Numbered from the stretch's first letter, positions 24,201 to 33,744 are shown. The stretch: DNA of 64,000 nt from Takashimella koratensis (GCA_003116875.1 BCKT01000001.1:2103486-2167485), one strand, 5' to 3'. The notes: generated from the letters alone by a model not told the origin. Program-made: numbers and translations.

Positions 24201-27160
24201 TCTCCGCGATCGAAAGAGGCCGAGCGGAACGATCCAGAGGCTAGAGAGCCGGTAAGCTAACAATGGTCCGAGAACTAGCTAACATTTGACAGTCCGAGTC
24301 TTCAGGCTCTCCCGAAGACGAGCGAGGCTCACCGTGGTCTCGAAAACGTTCAGCACAACGCTTGTCGCAAAACTCGTATCTGCCTCGAGTCTGGACCGAC
24401 CTGTCCAAAACCTCCCCTCCTTCTCCCACCAAAACAAGCAGCGTCACCATCCACCCTTCTCGCCCGCTACCCAGTCTGCACACGACTCCACACGCGTCGA
24501 CACCCCCAGAGTACGAATATGCTCTTCCCTCCGAAGATGTCTCGAACGACGTGGGGATGCCGGACGTACCGCAGTCCGCGCATACATTGCAGATGTCGGG
24601 CTCGTTTGGTCCTTCCCCTGTTGCCGACCGAGGCGAGTTGGCGGGACTCCCGGACACCCAACAGATACGGGTCCATGAAAGTCCTACTATCCTCAGTGGA
24701 GTGGAATCCAAGGTCTTTGTCTTTGAGGACCAAGATAGCGAAGCGCCACTGTCGATCGACGACCACCCGGTCCCTGTTCGTTCAAAGTTACCCGCCAACG
24801 ATCGGGAAAAGTTGAAACAGTGGATCTTCCCACTCTCACCAGAGAAACGACCTCTCGTGCATAGAGCCCAGTCTATGCCTGAGGATAGAGGCGAGGAGCT
24901 GCGGGTGCCCAACGTGCGGGCCAGTCCGTCGAAATCGGAGCCGGGTCTTCCGCCCCTCAACCCGGAGGAAATCGACGCTGGCATCAAACGACCACAGGAG
25001 GTGGGCGGCTTCGTCGACACGCTTCGTCTAAACGACCACGAGCACCCAGTCGACCCGGAACCTCGGCTTCACCTCAGCCCTCCTCGCTCAGACACCGGCG
25101 TCGCCTCGACTCGAATCGATTACCCTACCTCTCCCGGCGGCTTGAGAGTCTATCCTTTTGGGGAAGACACCAACCGAACTTCACTCGAGCTCGCATCCAG
25201 GCAAACCTCCGTCGAATTCCCACTTCGTCAAGAACCTCGGCGTATCCTCTCCATTGTGAATGACACCGACCACCTCACGCCTCAGTCCGCGAACACGGAA
25301 TCAGCGACGACAACGGGACCCCGCGCGCACAACTCGTCTTCGTCGTTGGCAACTACGAACGCCGCGTACCCACAGACGAACGGAAGTCAGGTGATCGTGT
25401 TGGATGAGCTGGTGCACTCGTTGGAGCACCAGGTGGAGGCGCTAAAAGAGGCGAATGCGTGGTTGGAGTCGGAGAGTAGGAGGCAAGTGTATGAGTTGTC
25501 AGAGAGGATGCAAGCTACCGAGGAGGTCATTCACAGCGCTGTCAAAGGTGAGATTACAGAAGACATGATTTCGATCCGTGAGCTCACGTAAAACCTGATT
25601 TCTCAGAGGCCTTACAGGGCATGGACAACCACCGCTCGGAAACCCTTCTCGGGCAAGTGGCCACGATTCTGGAAGAGCACACCAGCCTCCTGCATACTAT
25701 TCAAGAAACCACCGAGGCACCCGTGACAGCTGTCGATTCGGACGACAGTACACGGGTAGACGACCTATTCAAAGCCCTCTTGTCGGGCCAACACGCCATG
25801 ATGGAGCGATTCAGCGAGATGAATGCGGATTCAGAGGTTCAGCAAGATCTCCGAGCTGCGACGTCGGCGCTGCTGGAGGCTCGGGAAGACGCGCATGCAA
25901 GGGAAGCGGTGGCGGATGATCTGGGGAGTAGGTTGGAGGGTATGAGGAAGAGGCTGGATGAGAGTGAAGTGGCGAGGAGAAAGTTAGAGTCGGAGTTCGA
26001 AGTGGTGAAGGGGCAGAGAGATGTGGCGGAGGGGCAGCGGGAAAGTGAGAGGGAGGGTGGGGAACGAGAGGCGAAACGAAGTGAGGAGATGCGAGAGGAG
26101 GTTAAGGAATTGAGGAAGGTGATGGAGGAGCTAAGAGCGAGTATGGGGGAGAAAGACAAGAAGTTGGAGGAGATGCGCTGGCTCGTAGAGGCGACGAAGG
26201 GAGAAGCGGACGCGTCCAAGCGCGTGTTAGAAGTTGCGACGGCAGAGGTGAGTCATTCTTTCCTGGACGCTTGTCATGATGGTTCCCAAAGTCTTACCCT
26301 AATCCACATTACCATCCTCAGCGCGATGAAGCGAGAGCTTCTCTCTCTGCCCAGAAGAACGCCGAGGCAGATGGCGAAGCTCAAATTCGAATGGCGTTCC
26401 AACAAACAGTGTTGGAACAGCTTGCGAAACTCGACGTTGGTGGCAAGACGGGTGACGAGGAGCAGATTCGCGAGCTTAAGAATGAACTGCACGCTGTTCG
26501 GTCCAAGGTAGGTCAAACAAGCAGCTGCCATAGTGGTGCGTTGAGGTGAAGAGCTGACACTTTGGCCACAGTATGAGGTATCACAAGAGCTTCGCAAGAA
26601 ATCTGAACTCGAAATATCGTCTATGAAAGCCACATCTCAGCTCCGCCAAGCCGAGATCTCCGCCCAGCTCGACAAGGAGCAGAGTCTCCGAGCTGCCGAA
26701 GCGAAACGAGCGGACGCCGCTGAGGAGCGAGAGACGGAGTTGAAGAAGAAGGTTGAGGAAATGGAGAGGCAGATGGCGAAAGTCAGGGAAGAGCGAGACG
26801 CCTGGCAGATTGCAGCCAACGAGAGGCAGACTTGGGCCAAGATGGCTGAGGTGAGTCGCGTTGTCTGCTGAAGCACCTGAAAGCATTGTGTTGAGTGGTT
26901 TTGATCTGACGTATTTTACACAGGTCCGACTAGCCGCAGTTCATCAGGAGAACTATTACTGGCGGCAATTCGCACTCGATGCCGATCGGTCAAGGATGAG
27001 AACGTACTTAAAGACCAAACCGTTCTCGCCGGATCCGGCGGGAGATGGGGGAGCCAATGGATCCGGGAATGGGCACGTTAATGGACAAAATGGAGGAGCG
27101 GGCGGGGCAGTGAAGCTGAATGAGGACGAGGATGGGGGGACGTGGTGGGGCGCAAAGTAA
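21241..27160 (+). CDS. Upa2-like PAM2/coiled-coil scaffold protein of mRNA transport
   Basis: Eight exons give about 1,800 residues. Start MSVPPYIWSSAPSFDPTARP, end DGGTWWGAK. Residues 1-600 are disordered, with an RGR/GRDGRDR patch in exon 2. Between about 623 and 915 lie five PAM2-like motifs; the best reads LNPKAQVFKP, close to the PAM2 consensus that binds the MLLE domain of poly(A)-binding protein. The C-terminal third (from about 1340) is long coiled coil rich in Glu/Lys/Arg/Leu (for example EMRWLVEATKGEADASKRVL). The last residues carry a WW pair between glycines. Several PAM2 motifs, coiled coils and a terminal GWW-like motif are the layout of Ustilago maydis Upa2, a dimeric scaffold of endosomal mRNP transport with Rrm4 and Pab1. 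Orthology is inferred from architecture, not alignment. Confidence 0.75.
23250..24128 (+). other. Cluster of five PAM2-like motifs in the Upa2-like protein
   Basis: Positions and cores: 23250 LRADATAFRP, 23505 LKPTAAAFVP, 23712 LRATAEPFRP (followed at once by TAKPFTP), 23811 LRPTAPVFTP, 24099 LNPKAQVFKP. All share Leu, Ala and Phe-x-Pro at fixed spacing (L-x-x-x-A-x-x-F-x-P). The last is a textbook PAM2; the others have Arg/Lys in place of Asn and may bind MLLE more weakly or bind other MLLE proteins. Confidence 0.8.
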
Positions 27161-27915
27161 GGGCTCACCTCCCCAATCGAGGTGGTGAGAAGTTGAGAAG
27201 ATCAAAGGAGAGAGGCGCGTGAAGCGGGAAAGTGTCGGTTTGAACGATCTACATGACCTCAAGATTAGGCCATTGTCACGACTGTCTGTCTACTGAACGA
27301 GAAGAGAAGCGAAAAATGTCGATTTAAAGTGACGAAGAGCTACGATCATAACGATGTCCATATACGACCTTGATGAAGAAACAATGTCCAGTGTTGCACT
27401 TAGTCCCCGACCAGGCCGTGCATTAAGCTCATTCAGAAAACAGAAAGCCCAGAACAGAGTAAGCATGCGGGGCAGAGGTTGGCAGCGCTCCACCTTGCAG
27501 GCAATAGGTTGGGGACCATTGTGAAATCCTTTCAGCCGTCATGACGGTGATTGTTACTGTGAGGCCATAACAAAGCTGCTAGCGTGTTACACATGCGTCA
27601 CTCCAATCATGCTGTTTCACTAGCAGGTGAGCGACACTCTGAGTAAAATTGAAGGTGGGCCCAGACTTGCATACCCTTTGAGGCATACTGCGGACGTTTC
27701 AACTAGTTGTTTCACATTTGCTGACTAGATGCTCTTTTCATAATCAATTCGTGAGCTGCAAAGTGGACATGTCAACGCTTGCCACTCGGCCTTTCCATAC
27801 TCGGCATCAACTTTTCCGTATTATATAATGCTGAATGAAAGATGGGAAAAGGTGAGCTTTCGTAGATCAGTCCAATCACTTACTTGAATACGAACATCAA
27901 CAGCATCAGTTCATC
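27161..27915. other. Intergenic region before the tandem small-gene array
   Basis: 755 bp between the Upa2-like stop and the first array gene. No coding signal. A TATATAAT-like box lies near 27821. The sequence looks more AT-rich than the flanking genes. Confidence 0.5.
27820..27830 (+). promoter_or_regulatory. TATA-like box upstream of array gene 1
   Basis: TTATATAATG about 95 bp upstream of the array gene 1 start codon. Similar A/T boxes precede array genes 3 and 5, while the intron-rich neighbours show none that I can see. Confidence 0.4.
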
Positions 27916-28323
27916 ATGGCGACTCCCTCTCAGAACTCGAGCCTTCCCACTACAACTCGGTCCAATATGACCACCATCAACGTTGGCTTGACCAATGGGA
28001 TGGTATTTGTGTCCACTGATGCCTCCGTGCCAGATGACCCAAAATCTCAAGAATTGTTCTCAATCATCACCGCAGCTTTGGTCGAGGAATTTTCTGCCGG
28101 GGAAACCAACAAAGGCATCCTTAAGGCAAATCTCACCATGGATGAGCTAGAGAAGACAGTCTCTGACTCGGTCAACTACCTTGGGTATCCGATACGGAGG
28201 ATCGAGGGTCCGCAAGCTGACAGCTTGGCCCTTTCATTATCTATGGAGACTGGTGATCATAAGCCTGCAGGGGTATGGATGCGAACGACCAACTTTTCCT
28301 TGGACAATGGAATGCCTGGATGA
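27916..28323 (+). CDS. Array gene 1: small protein of an unrecognised tandem family
   Basis: A single-exon ORF of 135 residues starting MATPSQNSSLPTTTRSNM and ending LDNGMPG. It shares the array pattern: a first strand (TTINVGLTNGMVFVST), an acidic helix start (PDDPKSQELFSIITAALVEE), a second helix (NLTMDELEKTVSDSVNYLG) and a late strand (YPIRRIEGPQADSLALSL), then GVWMRTTNFSLD. I recognise no known domain. No signal peptide or membrane helix. It is the most diverged member, lacking the Gly-Trp-Ser motif of genes 2-4. Its 3' flank (28907-28927) resembles that of array gene 4. Confidence 0.6.
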   Translation: MATPSQNSSLPTTTRSNMTTINVGLTNGMVFVSTDASVPDDPKSQELFSIITAALVEEFSAGETNKGILKANLTMDELEKTVSDSVNYLGYPIRRIEGPQADSLALSLSMETGDHKPAGVWMRTTNFSLDNGMPG

Positions 28324-29239
28324 ACTATTGTCCTCCAGTCACGCCTTGCTGGTTCGGCCAGCCTGTTTAGTTGTTCACCCCCATACATAGCCTTTCTATC
28401 AACAACCCTATCAAAAATCCCTGCTTTATCTTTTAATAGCATTATTCATCAATCCCTCATATTAGGATTCAACCGGACCCTTTGCTCTTTCTCTCATGGA
28501 CACGAGCACTTTCATTGTCCTCAATATTCCTTGTTATGGGTCTGGGAACGCGTTGAATCCACTACGAGAAACGTTTTGCTTGGGCCCGCTGCATATTGTT
28601 GTGAGACTCAAAGGATCAAAGCATGGATCAAAGCAAAACGATAGCTGAACACTCCGCTCTTTTGAGTCTCCGCCAATCCAATAATGTTTTACCGGAGAGT
28701 GAAGCTGCTCAGTATGTTACTATCGATAGTGCAGTCGCTTTGACGGGGTTACGGGTAACTTTCATTAAGGCAGGATAGCTTGCAAGTCCTTTTCCTCCAT
28801 TACCTTATCCTACTCCTATCTCCACCGCACGCGATAAGACATAGCTCTGATGAAGTTGTCCAAACTAGCTGAGGAGACCTTCGAGATAACCTTAGCTGAC
28901 ATTCCCATGCTGAGAAGGGATGTCATCCGTTGATCTAAGCCTTGTCGAACCCTTTATCCTTTCTACCCCTCTCCACGGCCTACTACCGCAATCCTCATGC
29001 TCCGTCATGAAAGGTGATTACAGGGTTCGGACGTGCTATGCACTCCACAATGAAAGGAGGTCTTCCACCCCTGACCTTTACCAAAGAACTCAGCAAACTA
29101 CCCGGACGACATGAGAGAGAGCCACATTTCTTCCCTCCCCCGTCCCCTCTTTAACCGTCCATCCACCCTCACCCCCGAACCTCAGACGGCATTGGACACT
29201 GGACTTTCGGTGCCGTATAGAACGAACACTCGTACCACC
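28324..29239. other. Intergenic region between array genes 1 and 2
   Basis: No supported gene. Part of 28790-28930 resembles 32600-32730 (3' of array gene 4), including GCTGAGAAGGGATGTCATC versus GCTAAGAAAGGATGTTATC, so the flank seems duplicated along with the genes. The upstream extension of the gene 2 frame (from 29111) is open but probably leader. Confidence 0.45.
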
Positions 29240-29725
29240 ATGAGTATCCAGTCAAACTACTCGGACGTCGATACTCTGAACACCGCACTCGAGTCTCTAG
29301 GTGTTGAGGAGGCCAAGACTTTGAAAGTCCCTGCAGCGAATGACGAGGATGCCGACACCTTGATTGCCGAAAGCCTTTCGGTCGCCTCCGATAACTCAGG
29401 TCCTGACAACACGGAACGAAAATACCTCCTCGTTGGTACCGGCTGGAGCGACGTTCTCGAGCGCAACCACGTCTTTCTCCAACAGTCCGGCGCGGATATC
29501 GATGACAACGAATGGGAGCAAATCTCGACCAAGATGGCGGAATTCGCAGCAGAGACGGTGTGGAAAGCGGATGCTGTTTCGGTGCTCTACCTGAACCAAG
29601 CGATCGCGTTTTGCAAAGAGAACTTTGGCCCTTCCGGTTACTCAGTTTACAGGATGGACGACAGCGACAACTTGCAGATGCTTGAAGAGAAAGAACGACG
29701 GGTCAAAATGTCCTCGACGCCTTAA
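29240..29725 (+). CDS. Array gene 2: small protein of an unrecognised tandem family
   Basis: A single-exon gene of 161 residues. I chose the ATG at 29240 (CCACCATGAG context), although the frame is open from an ATG at 29111. Start MSIQSNYSDVDTLNTALESL, with an acidic disordered N terminus, then the core: KYLLVGTGWSDVLERNHVFL, an acidic linker (GADIDDNEWEQISTKMAEFA), a long helix and GPSGYSVYRMDDSDNLQMLE. The Gly-Trp-Ser and Gly-Tyr-Ser-x-x-x-Met-Asp positions align with array genes 3-5. Probably soluble and intracellular (no signal peptide). Function unknown. Confidence 0.68.
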   Translation: MSIQSNYSDVDTLNTALESLGVEEAKTLKVPAANDEDADTLIAESLSVASDNSGPDNTERKYLLVGTGWSDVLERNHVFLQQSGADIDDNEWEQISTKMAEFAAETVWKADAVSVLYLNQAIAFCKENFGPSGYSVYRMDDSDNLQMLEEKERRVKMSSTP

Positions 29726-30194
29726 CCTTTGCTCCACCTGGGTCTTCAGACTCCCTATCTCCAGTGCTTGAGCTTTCTTTCACCCGTTTTGCTCGCAGTT
29801 ACTTACAATTTTGTACAATTCCGATCACCCTACCCCTCGCTTTTTCACTCCCTCGACACACACAGAGTCTAGCTCTAGTTCACTGCCGTTTTTCCTCTGC
29901 AGTTTTCTCCCTGGTCCTGATTTGCACTTTCTTGTTGTCTTGAATGTACGTATGTTAATGCCCGCTTGAGCCCCCAAGTCACCAGTACATCAAGCAGTGC
30001 GTTTAAGGCAGGTCACCGTCCTCTCAGAACACATTTCATCTTCTTCTTAACATTTATGACTAGGTCGAACTTTCTCAACGCTAGCTGCCATGTTCAGGTC
30101 CCTCACCCTTTCGCGCCACCCAAATTAACAACCTCAGAGCGTTCTCCTTCGGCAGAACCCCCACGGCTTGCTCCATTAGTTGCCCCCTTCCCTC

Positions 30195-30430
30195 AAAATC
30201 GCCGCAGGTCCATTCATGTGATCCGCGCAAGGCAGCGGTGGTCTACATGAAAGGGTTGACAGCGACGAGGGGTCTAGAGCTTTGTTCTCTGACCAAACCC
30301 ACAGAGCCCGTTAGGATCCTTTCAGCACCACCGCTCTACAATCTGCAACAGTTCATCATGAAAAGAGGTCTCAGACTTTTTGGGGAAGTTCAATCAAACT
30401 CAGCAGTGCACTCGAAGCCACATAAAAAGC
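30195..30430 (+). repeat. Duplicated upstream block, copy 1 (5' of array gene 3)
   Basis: Shares with 31465-31690 the ordered segments CATGTGA(T/C)CGCGCAAG, ATGAAAGGTTGA, GGGTCT-GCTTTGTT, GGATCCTTTCA and GAAAAGAGGTCTCAG(A/G)CTTTT, then GGCAGTG / AGCAGTG. This is direct evidence that genes 3 and 4 arose from a duplicated unit including promoter DNA. Confidence 0.75.
30421..30430 (+). promoter_or_regulatory. TATA-like box upstream of array gene 3
   Basis: CATAAAAAGC about 125 bp upstream of the gene 3 start codon, at the end of the block shared with gene 4. Confidence 0.35.
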
Positions 30431-30548
30431 GGAAAATACTCCCCCATCCGTTCCCCACTTTCCCAACCACCCATTTCAGCTCACCGTCCATACCCCTGAC
30501 ACTAGTCGACATCGAGATTGGTAACCAACCTAAACGACACGATTGGAA

Positions 30549-30968
30549 ATGGCCGACACGAGAAGCGACATGGACGTCGTCCCGCCCCCCAGCGAGTCAA
30601 AGGAGACCGAATCGCCCACGCCGAACAGCAAATCCACGATTTCCGTTTGTGTCGCATGGAGCAAGCACGACTGCGGGTATACGTGTGTTTTTCGGGAAGG
30701 CTCATCCAAAGACATGGAGGACGCCGAGGAGTGGAAGAAGTTCGACGAAGCAGTCAGAACGTTTGCGACGATGCCCGCCACCCAACCGGAGGCCGAGTCA
30801 GGCGCTCACCAGAAGAAGGGGATTGAGCTCTTTACCCAACTCTTCCAGTCTTCTGGATACTCGATCATTCCGATGGATGCAGCCCAACTCAGTAAGAGCC
30901 TTGTAGAGTGGGAAGGACAGGGAGGCTACGAGACGGACGTGATTTTTCGAAAAGATTCGGAAATCTGA
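30549..30968 (+). CDS. Array gene 3: small protein of an unrecognised tandem family
   Basis: A single-exon gene of 139 residues from ATG 30549 (GGAAATGGCC context); an in-frame TTG at 30543 is not a plausible start. Start MADTRSDMDVVPPPSESKET, a Pro/Ser/Glu-rich N terminus, then the core: STISVCVAWSKHDCGYTCVF, an acidic turn (SSKDMEDAEEWKKFDEAVRT), a helix (GIELFTQLFQSSGYSIIPMD) and a final helix/strand (AAQLSKSLVEWEGQGG, then ETDVIFRKD). It aligns well with the C terminus of array gene 4 if that gene is read through its frameshift. No known domain recognised; probably soluble and intracellular. Confidence 0.68.
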   Translation: MADTRSDMDVVPPPSESKETESPTPNSKSTISVCVAWSKHDCGYTCVFREGSSKDMEDAEEWKKFDEAVRTFATMPATQPEAESGAHQKKGIELFTQLFQSSGYSIIPMDAAQLSKSLVEWEGQGGYETDVIFRKDSEI

Positions 30969-31801
30969 TACAATCCGGATACATTCTGTCCAAGCCGAAA
31001 GCCTGGACGTTCGGCGACGAATCCCTCTCGCAACGATGTCTGTTTTGCACCGCTTTTTCACCAGACCGCAGACCTCCTCTGACACATATTAATAGGTCCA
31101 GAGTTTCGTTCAACACCTCTTTGGTTTCCACCTTGTACATTTTCGATATTCACTTTGACACCTTCTCCCTTTTTCTCATGGCTTGCCTTCCTGTATATGA
31201 CCGTCTGATGCTTTCCGTCCACAGCATACCTGGATGTGCAGTACGGCGAATCCCGTGACATGAACACGGCTCTGTGCGAATTTGAGCTTGCTTTGAAATA
31301 CCACTGGTTTTCACTGAGCATGCTCATGCCCAACACCTTCTGGCACTCTAACCAACCTTACTCAGCAGAGACGTCTGTCTTCCAATAGCCCCCCCGATGC
31401 AGCCCTTTGACCCTTCCTTGTGACCATCCCTTCCGACTCGCGCTTATCCACGGCAGTTTTGAATCCTCTCATGTGACTCGCGCAAGCTAGCTGAGACGAG
31501 CATGAAAGGTTGAACATAAGAAAGGGTCTTGTGCTTTGTTACACCACCAAATTTGTAGATGCAATGGATCCTTTCACTATCACAGTCTCACAGTCTCCAA
31601 GCTTTCAGGGTGAAAAGAGGTCTCAGGCTTTTGGGGGGCAAATTTGAACTCGGCAGTGAACAGACTCAAGACAGCGTAGAAAGCGATTTTTCTCCCTCGT
31701 CAACACCCAGTTTACCGACACAACACCCTTCCGGTCGCCGCTGCTCGACACCGAACCGCTCATACAACCCACCATCATCACGCACAACACGTCCCAACAC
31801 C
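30969..31801. other. Intergenic region between array genes 3 and 4
   Basis: No supported gene. Contains the second copy of the duplicated upstream block (about 31465-31690) and the leader of array gene 4. Confidence 0.45.
31465..31690 (+). repeat. Duplicated upstream block, copy 2 (5' of array gene 4)
   Basis: Partner of 30195-30430; the strongest local match is GAAAAGAGGTCTCAGGCTTTT at about 31612-31632. The open frame across it (from 31559) is not conserved in copy 1, so it is treated as leader. Confidence 0.75.
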
Positions 31802-32466
31802 ATGGACATCGACACTTCGCTCGCCTCGGACGCCACCGGCTCGACCGAAACCAAAAGCAAAGTCCTCTTCTCTGCGGGCTGGAGTGAGGAAGGAGGTGGA
31901 TATCTCTTTTTCGACCTGGAAGGCGATCAGTCCCCCGAAGCCCGCGACGCTCTCGAGGTAATCGCCAATTCGTCCACCCATTTCGCGGATGAGAAACGCA
32001 CCTTCAACAGGAGATTCGTGAAATCAGAGGAGCTCAGAGCCATAATCAAGGAGAAAGCGAGCGAAGCCGCCAAACCTTTCGGCCTGGAAGTTTCAGAGAT
32101 CCCGTTGAGAGGCTTGCTCCCATTCTGAACAGGTGGATCGAGAAAAAAGCATACCTCAATTCCGGGCCGGTCACGTTGTTCGCCACTGAGACGGTCGACG
32201 AGAAACCCATCTCTGCGTCTGTCCGCAACTCCCCCGCCGCCGAGACTGTCGACCAGAAACCCAACATTGCGGCTGTTGAAGGAGAGCCGGAGCATACCAC
32301 TGACGGCGCTGAGACTCTCAAAGTGGAGCCGACCACTACCACTGTCGACGTCCCGGATCTCAGCAAAATTTCGTCTTCCTTCGGGGAGTTCGACGCCGGT
32401 CGCGATGTCGCCGCGATCGCCAAAGCCTTCGGCTTCCCGAACACAGAATCGTTTCTTTCGCTTTGA
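31802..32466 (+). CDS. Array gene 4: tandem-family member with an apparent 1-nt frameshift
   Basis: ATG at 31802 (ACACCATGGAC). Start MDIDTSLASDATGSTETKSK, then the core KVLFSAGWSEEGGGYLFFDL, an acidic helix region and a long helix (EELRAIIKEKASEAAKPFG). In frame one the protein stops at 32128 just after LEVSEIPLRG. From about 32104 another frame stays open to 32466 and reads ERLAPILNRWIEKKAY, then VTLFATETVDEKPI, an acidic/Pro/Thr tail and NTESFLSL. The second frame continues the family pattern of gene 3, so one base seems missing in the CCC run near 32101. It is either a real break (truncated 108-residue protein) or a sequence error. No intron explains the frame change. Function unknown. 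Confidence 0.6.
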
Positions 32467-32971
32467 GAAATCCTTGATTCCCATTACCACCCTTTTCACG
32501 CATTGTACTCTCTCCAAGCCCCGTAAGACCTGTCGACACATATCACGCGTTTCATTTTACCATAGTTCCCAGCCTTCCGCGCGACGGCTTGGACTTTCAT
32601 TCCTCACCAGCGTGTCTTACTCTTATCTCCATTTGAGGCGATATTTAACCTCCTCTTCTGACAGATCTGAGCGAGTTGGAGTTTCCTCAAGTCGGCTCAA
32701 TGTTTCCCAAGCTAAGAAAGGATGTTATCATAACTGCGTACTTGTTGAGGACTTGAATCTTTCCACCACTTTCCCTGAGCTACTATAAGAGCCCGTCAAA
32801 GCCGATGGGAAAGGCGGTATCAGAGCTATGTGTTTCAGAATCGAGCTCCGCAAAAAAACCCCTAGAGGGGATAAATAGTTGAACCATTCCCCCTCCCTCT
32901 TCATTCTTACCTCACACCATCAACTCGACTTCGCCGACCTTGGATACTGACCTTTTTGACCAGCTCAAGCC
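32467..32971. other. Intergenic region between array genes 4 and 5
   Basis: No supported gene. Part of the first half resembles the 3' flank of array gene 1. A GATAAATAG box at 32871 lies about 100 bp upstream of gene 5. Confidence 0.45.
32871..32879 (+). promoter_or_regulatory. TATA-like box upstream of array gene 5
   Basis: GATAAATAG, about 100 bp upstream of the gene 5 start codon. Confidence 0.4.
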
Positions 32972-33550
32972 ATGTTGAACGACAAGAACCACAAATCGGA
33001 GGCTCTGATGGAAATCCTGTCAAACAATCCCAAAATTGACCCAATCTTCTTCTGCACCACCATGAACGAGCTCAATCTTCCTGACTGGGCTCTCAACTCC
33101 TCCGTCGGCGGCTCCGACACCTCCGAAAGAGATCCCAGTACCTTTTGCCACACAGCCAGCACCGCTCCCTACAAGTCCGGCAGCTCCCACCAGAACACCA
33201 TTTTGGTCGCGGCCGGTCATGATGAATCAATCGGCTTTTACCTTTGGCTGACATCAAAAACCAAGAATCTCGTCGAGGACCCCAAGAAACTCGCCGAAAC
33301 AATCGACGCGATCAACTCCATCTACACTCACAATCTCCAGCTGGATTTGACATTCGCCGAACTCGCATCCGACGGTTTCCAGGAAAGATACGTCCGGCAA
33401 CTGCAGAAATTCGATTGCGGCGACTTTCAAATCGAAGCCATGGACGCCGAAACGTTCAAGAAGTACAGGGATCAGAAGAAGAAGCGAGAGCCGAGCAAGG
33501 TCGACAGTCGCGCTCTCAACGAGTCCCAGTCAGGATTTTCAGGCGCTTGA
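32972..33550 (+). CDS. Array gene 5: small protein of an unrecognised tandem family
   Basis: A single-exon gene of 192 residues, start MLNDKNHKSEALMEILSNNP, end ESQSGFSGA. The N-terminal 70 residues differ from the other copies (PIFFCTTMNELNLPDW). The core follows the array pattern: NTILVAAGHDESIGFYLWLT, an acidic helix (LVEDPKKLAETIDAINSIYT), a second helix (QERYVRQLQKFDCGD) and FQIEAMDAETFKKYRDQKKK with the conserved Met-Asp. Gly-His-Asp replaces Gly-Trp-Ser. Basic C-terminal tail. No signal peptide or membrane helix. It ends 194 bp before the stop of the convergent TBC gene. Confidence 0.66.
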   Translation: MLNDKNHKSEALMEILSNNPKIDPIFFCTTMNELNLPDWALNSSVGGSDTSERDPSTFCHTASTAPYKSGSSHQNTILVAAGHDESIGFYLWLTSKTKNLVEDPKKLAETIDAINSIYTHNLQLDLTFAELASDGFQERYVRQLQKFDCGDFQIEAMDAETFKKYRDQKKKREPSKVDSRALNESQSGFSGA

Positions 33551-33744
33551 CCAATGCTTTCGTCTGCGGCACCTCTTTCCTCTCTCCCTGGATGGAGATG
33601 ATTTTCAGACAGTTTCTTTTGTCTGCCGACAGCTCGGAATGCACTCATCGTATTTTCTCACTCTCCTTTTTGTCTTCTCGGATGACTAGAGAATCAGGGG
33701 TCGCTTCACTGTGTGGCACTAAGTGCATCAACTCCAATACTTTA

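Larger units (their letters stand above)
29726..30548. other. Intergenic region between array genes 2 and 3
   Basis: No supported gene. Its last 300 bp are similar to the region upstream of array gene 4 (see the duplicated block). A CATAAAAAG box lies near 30421. Confidence 0.45.

Noticed and set aside
30238..30906. 222-codon plus-strand ORF overlapping array gene 3
   Set aside because: Other-frame shadow of array gene 3 and its leader; basic, low-complexity composition and no conserved equivalent over gene 4.
32085..32135. An intron bridging the two frames of array gene 4
   Set aside because: The only GT...AG choice that removes the stop (about 32089-32131) does not enter the second open frame.
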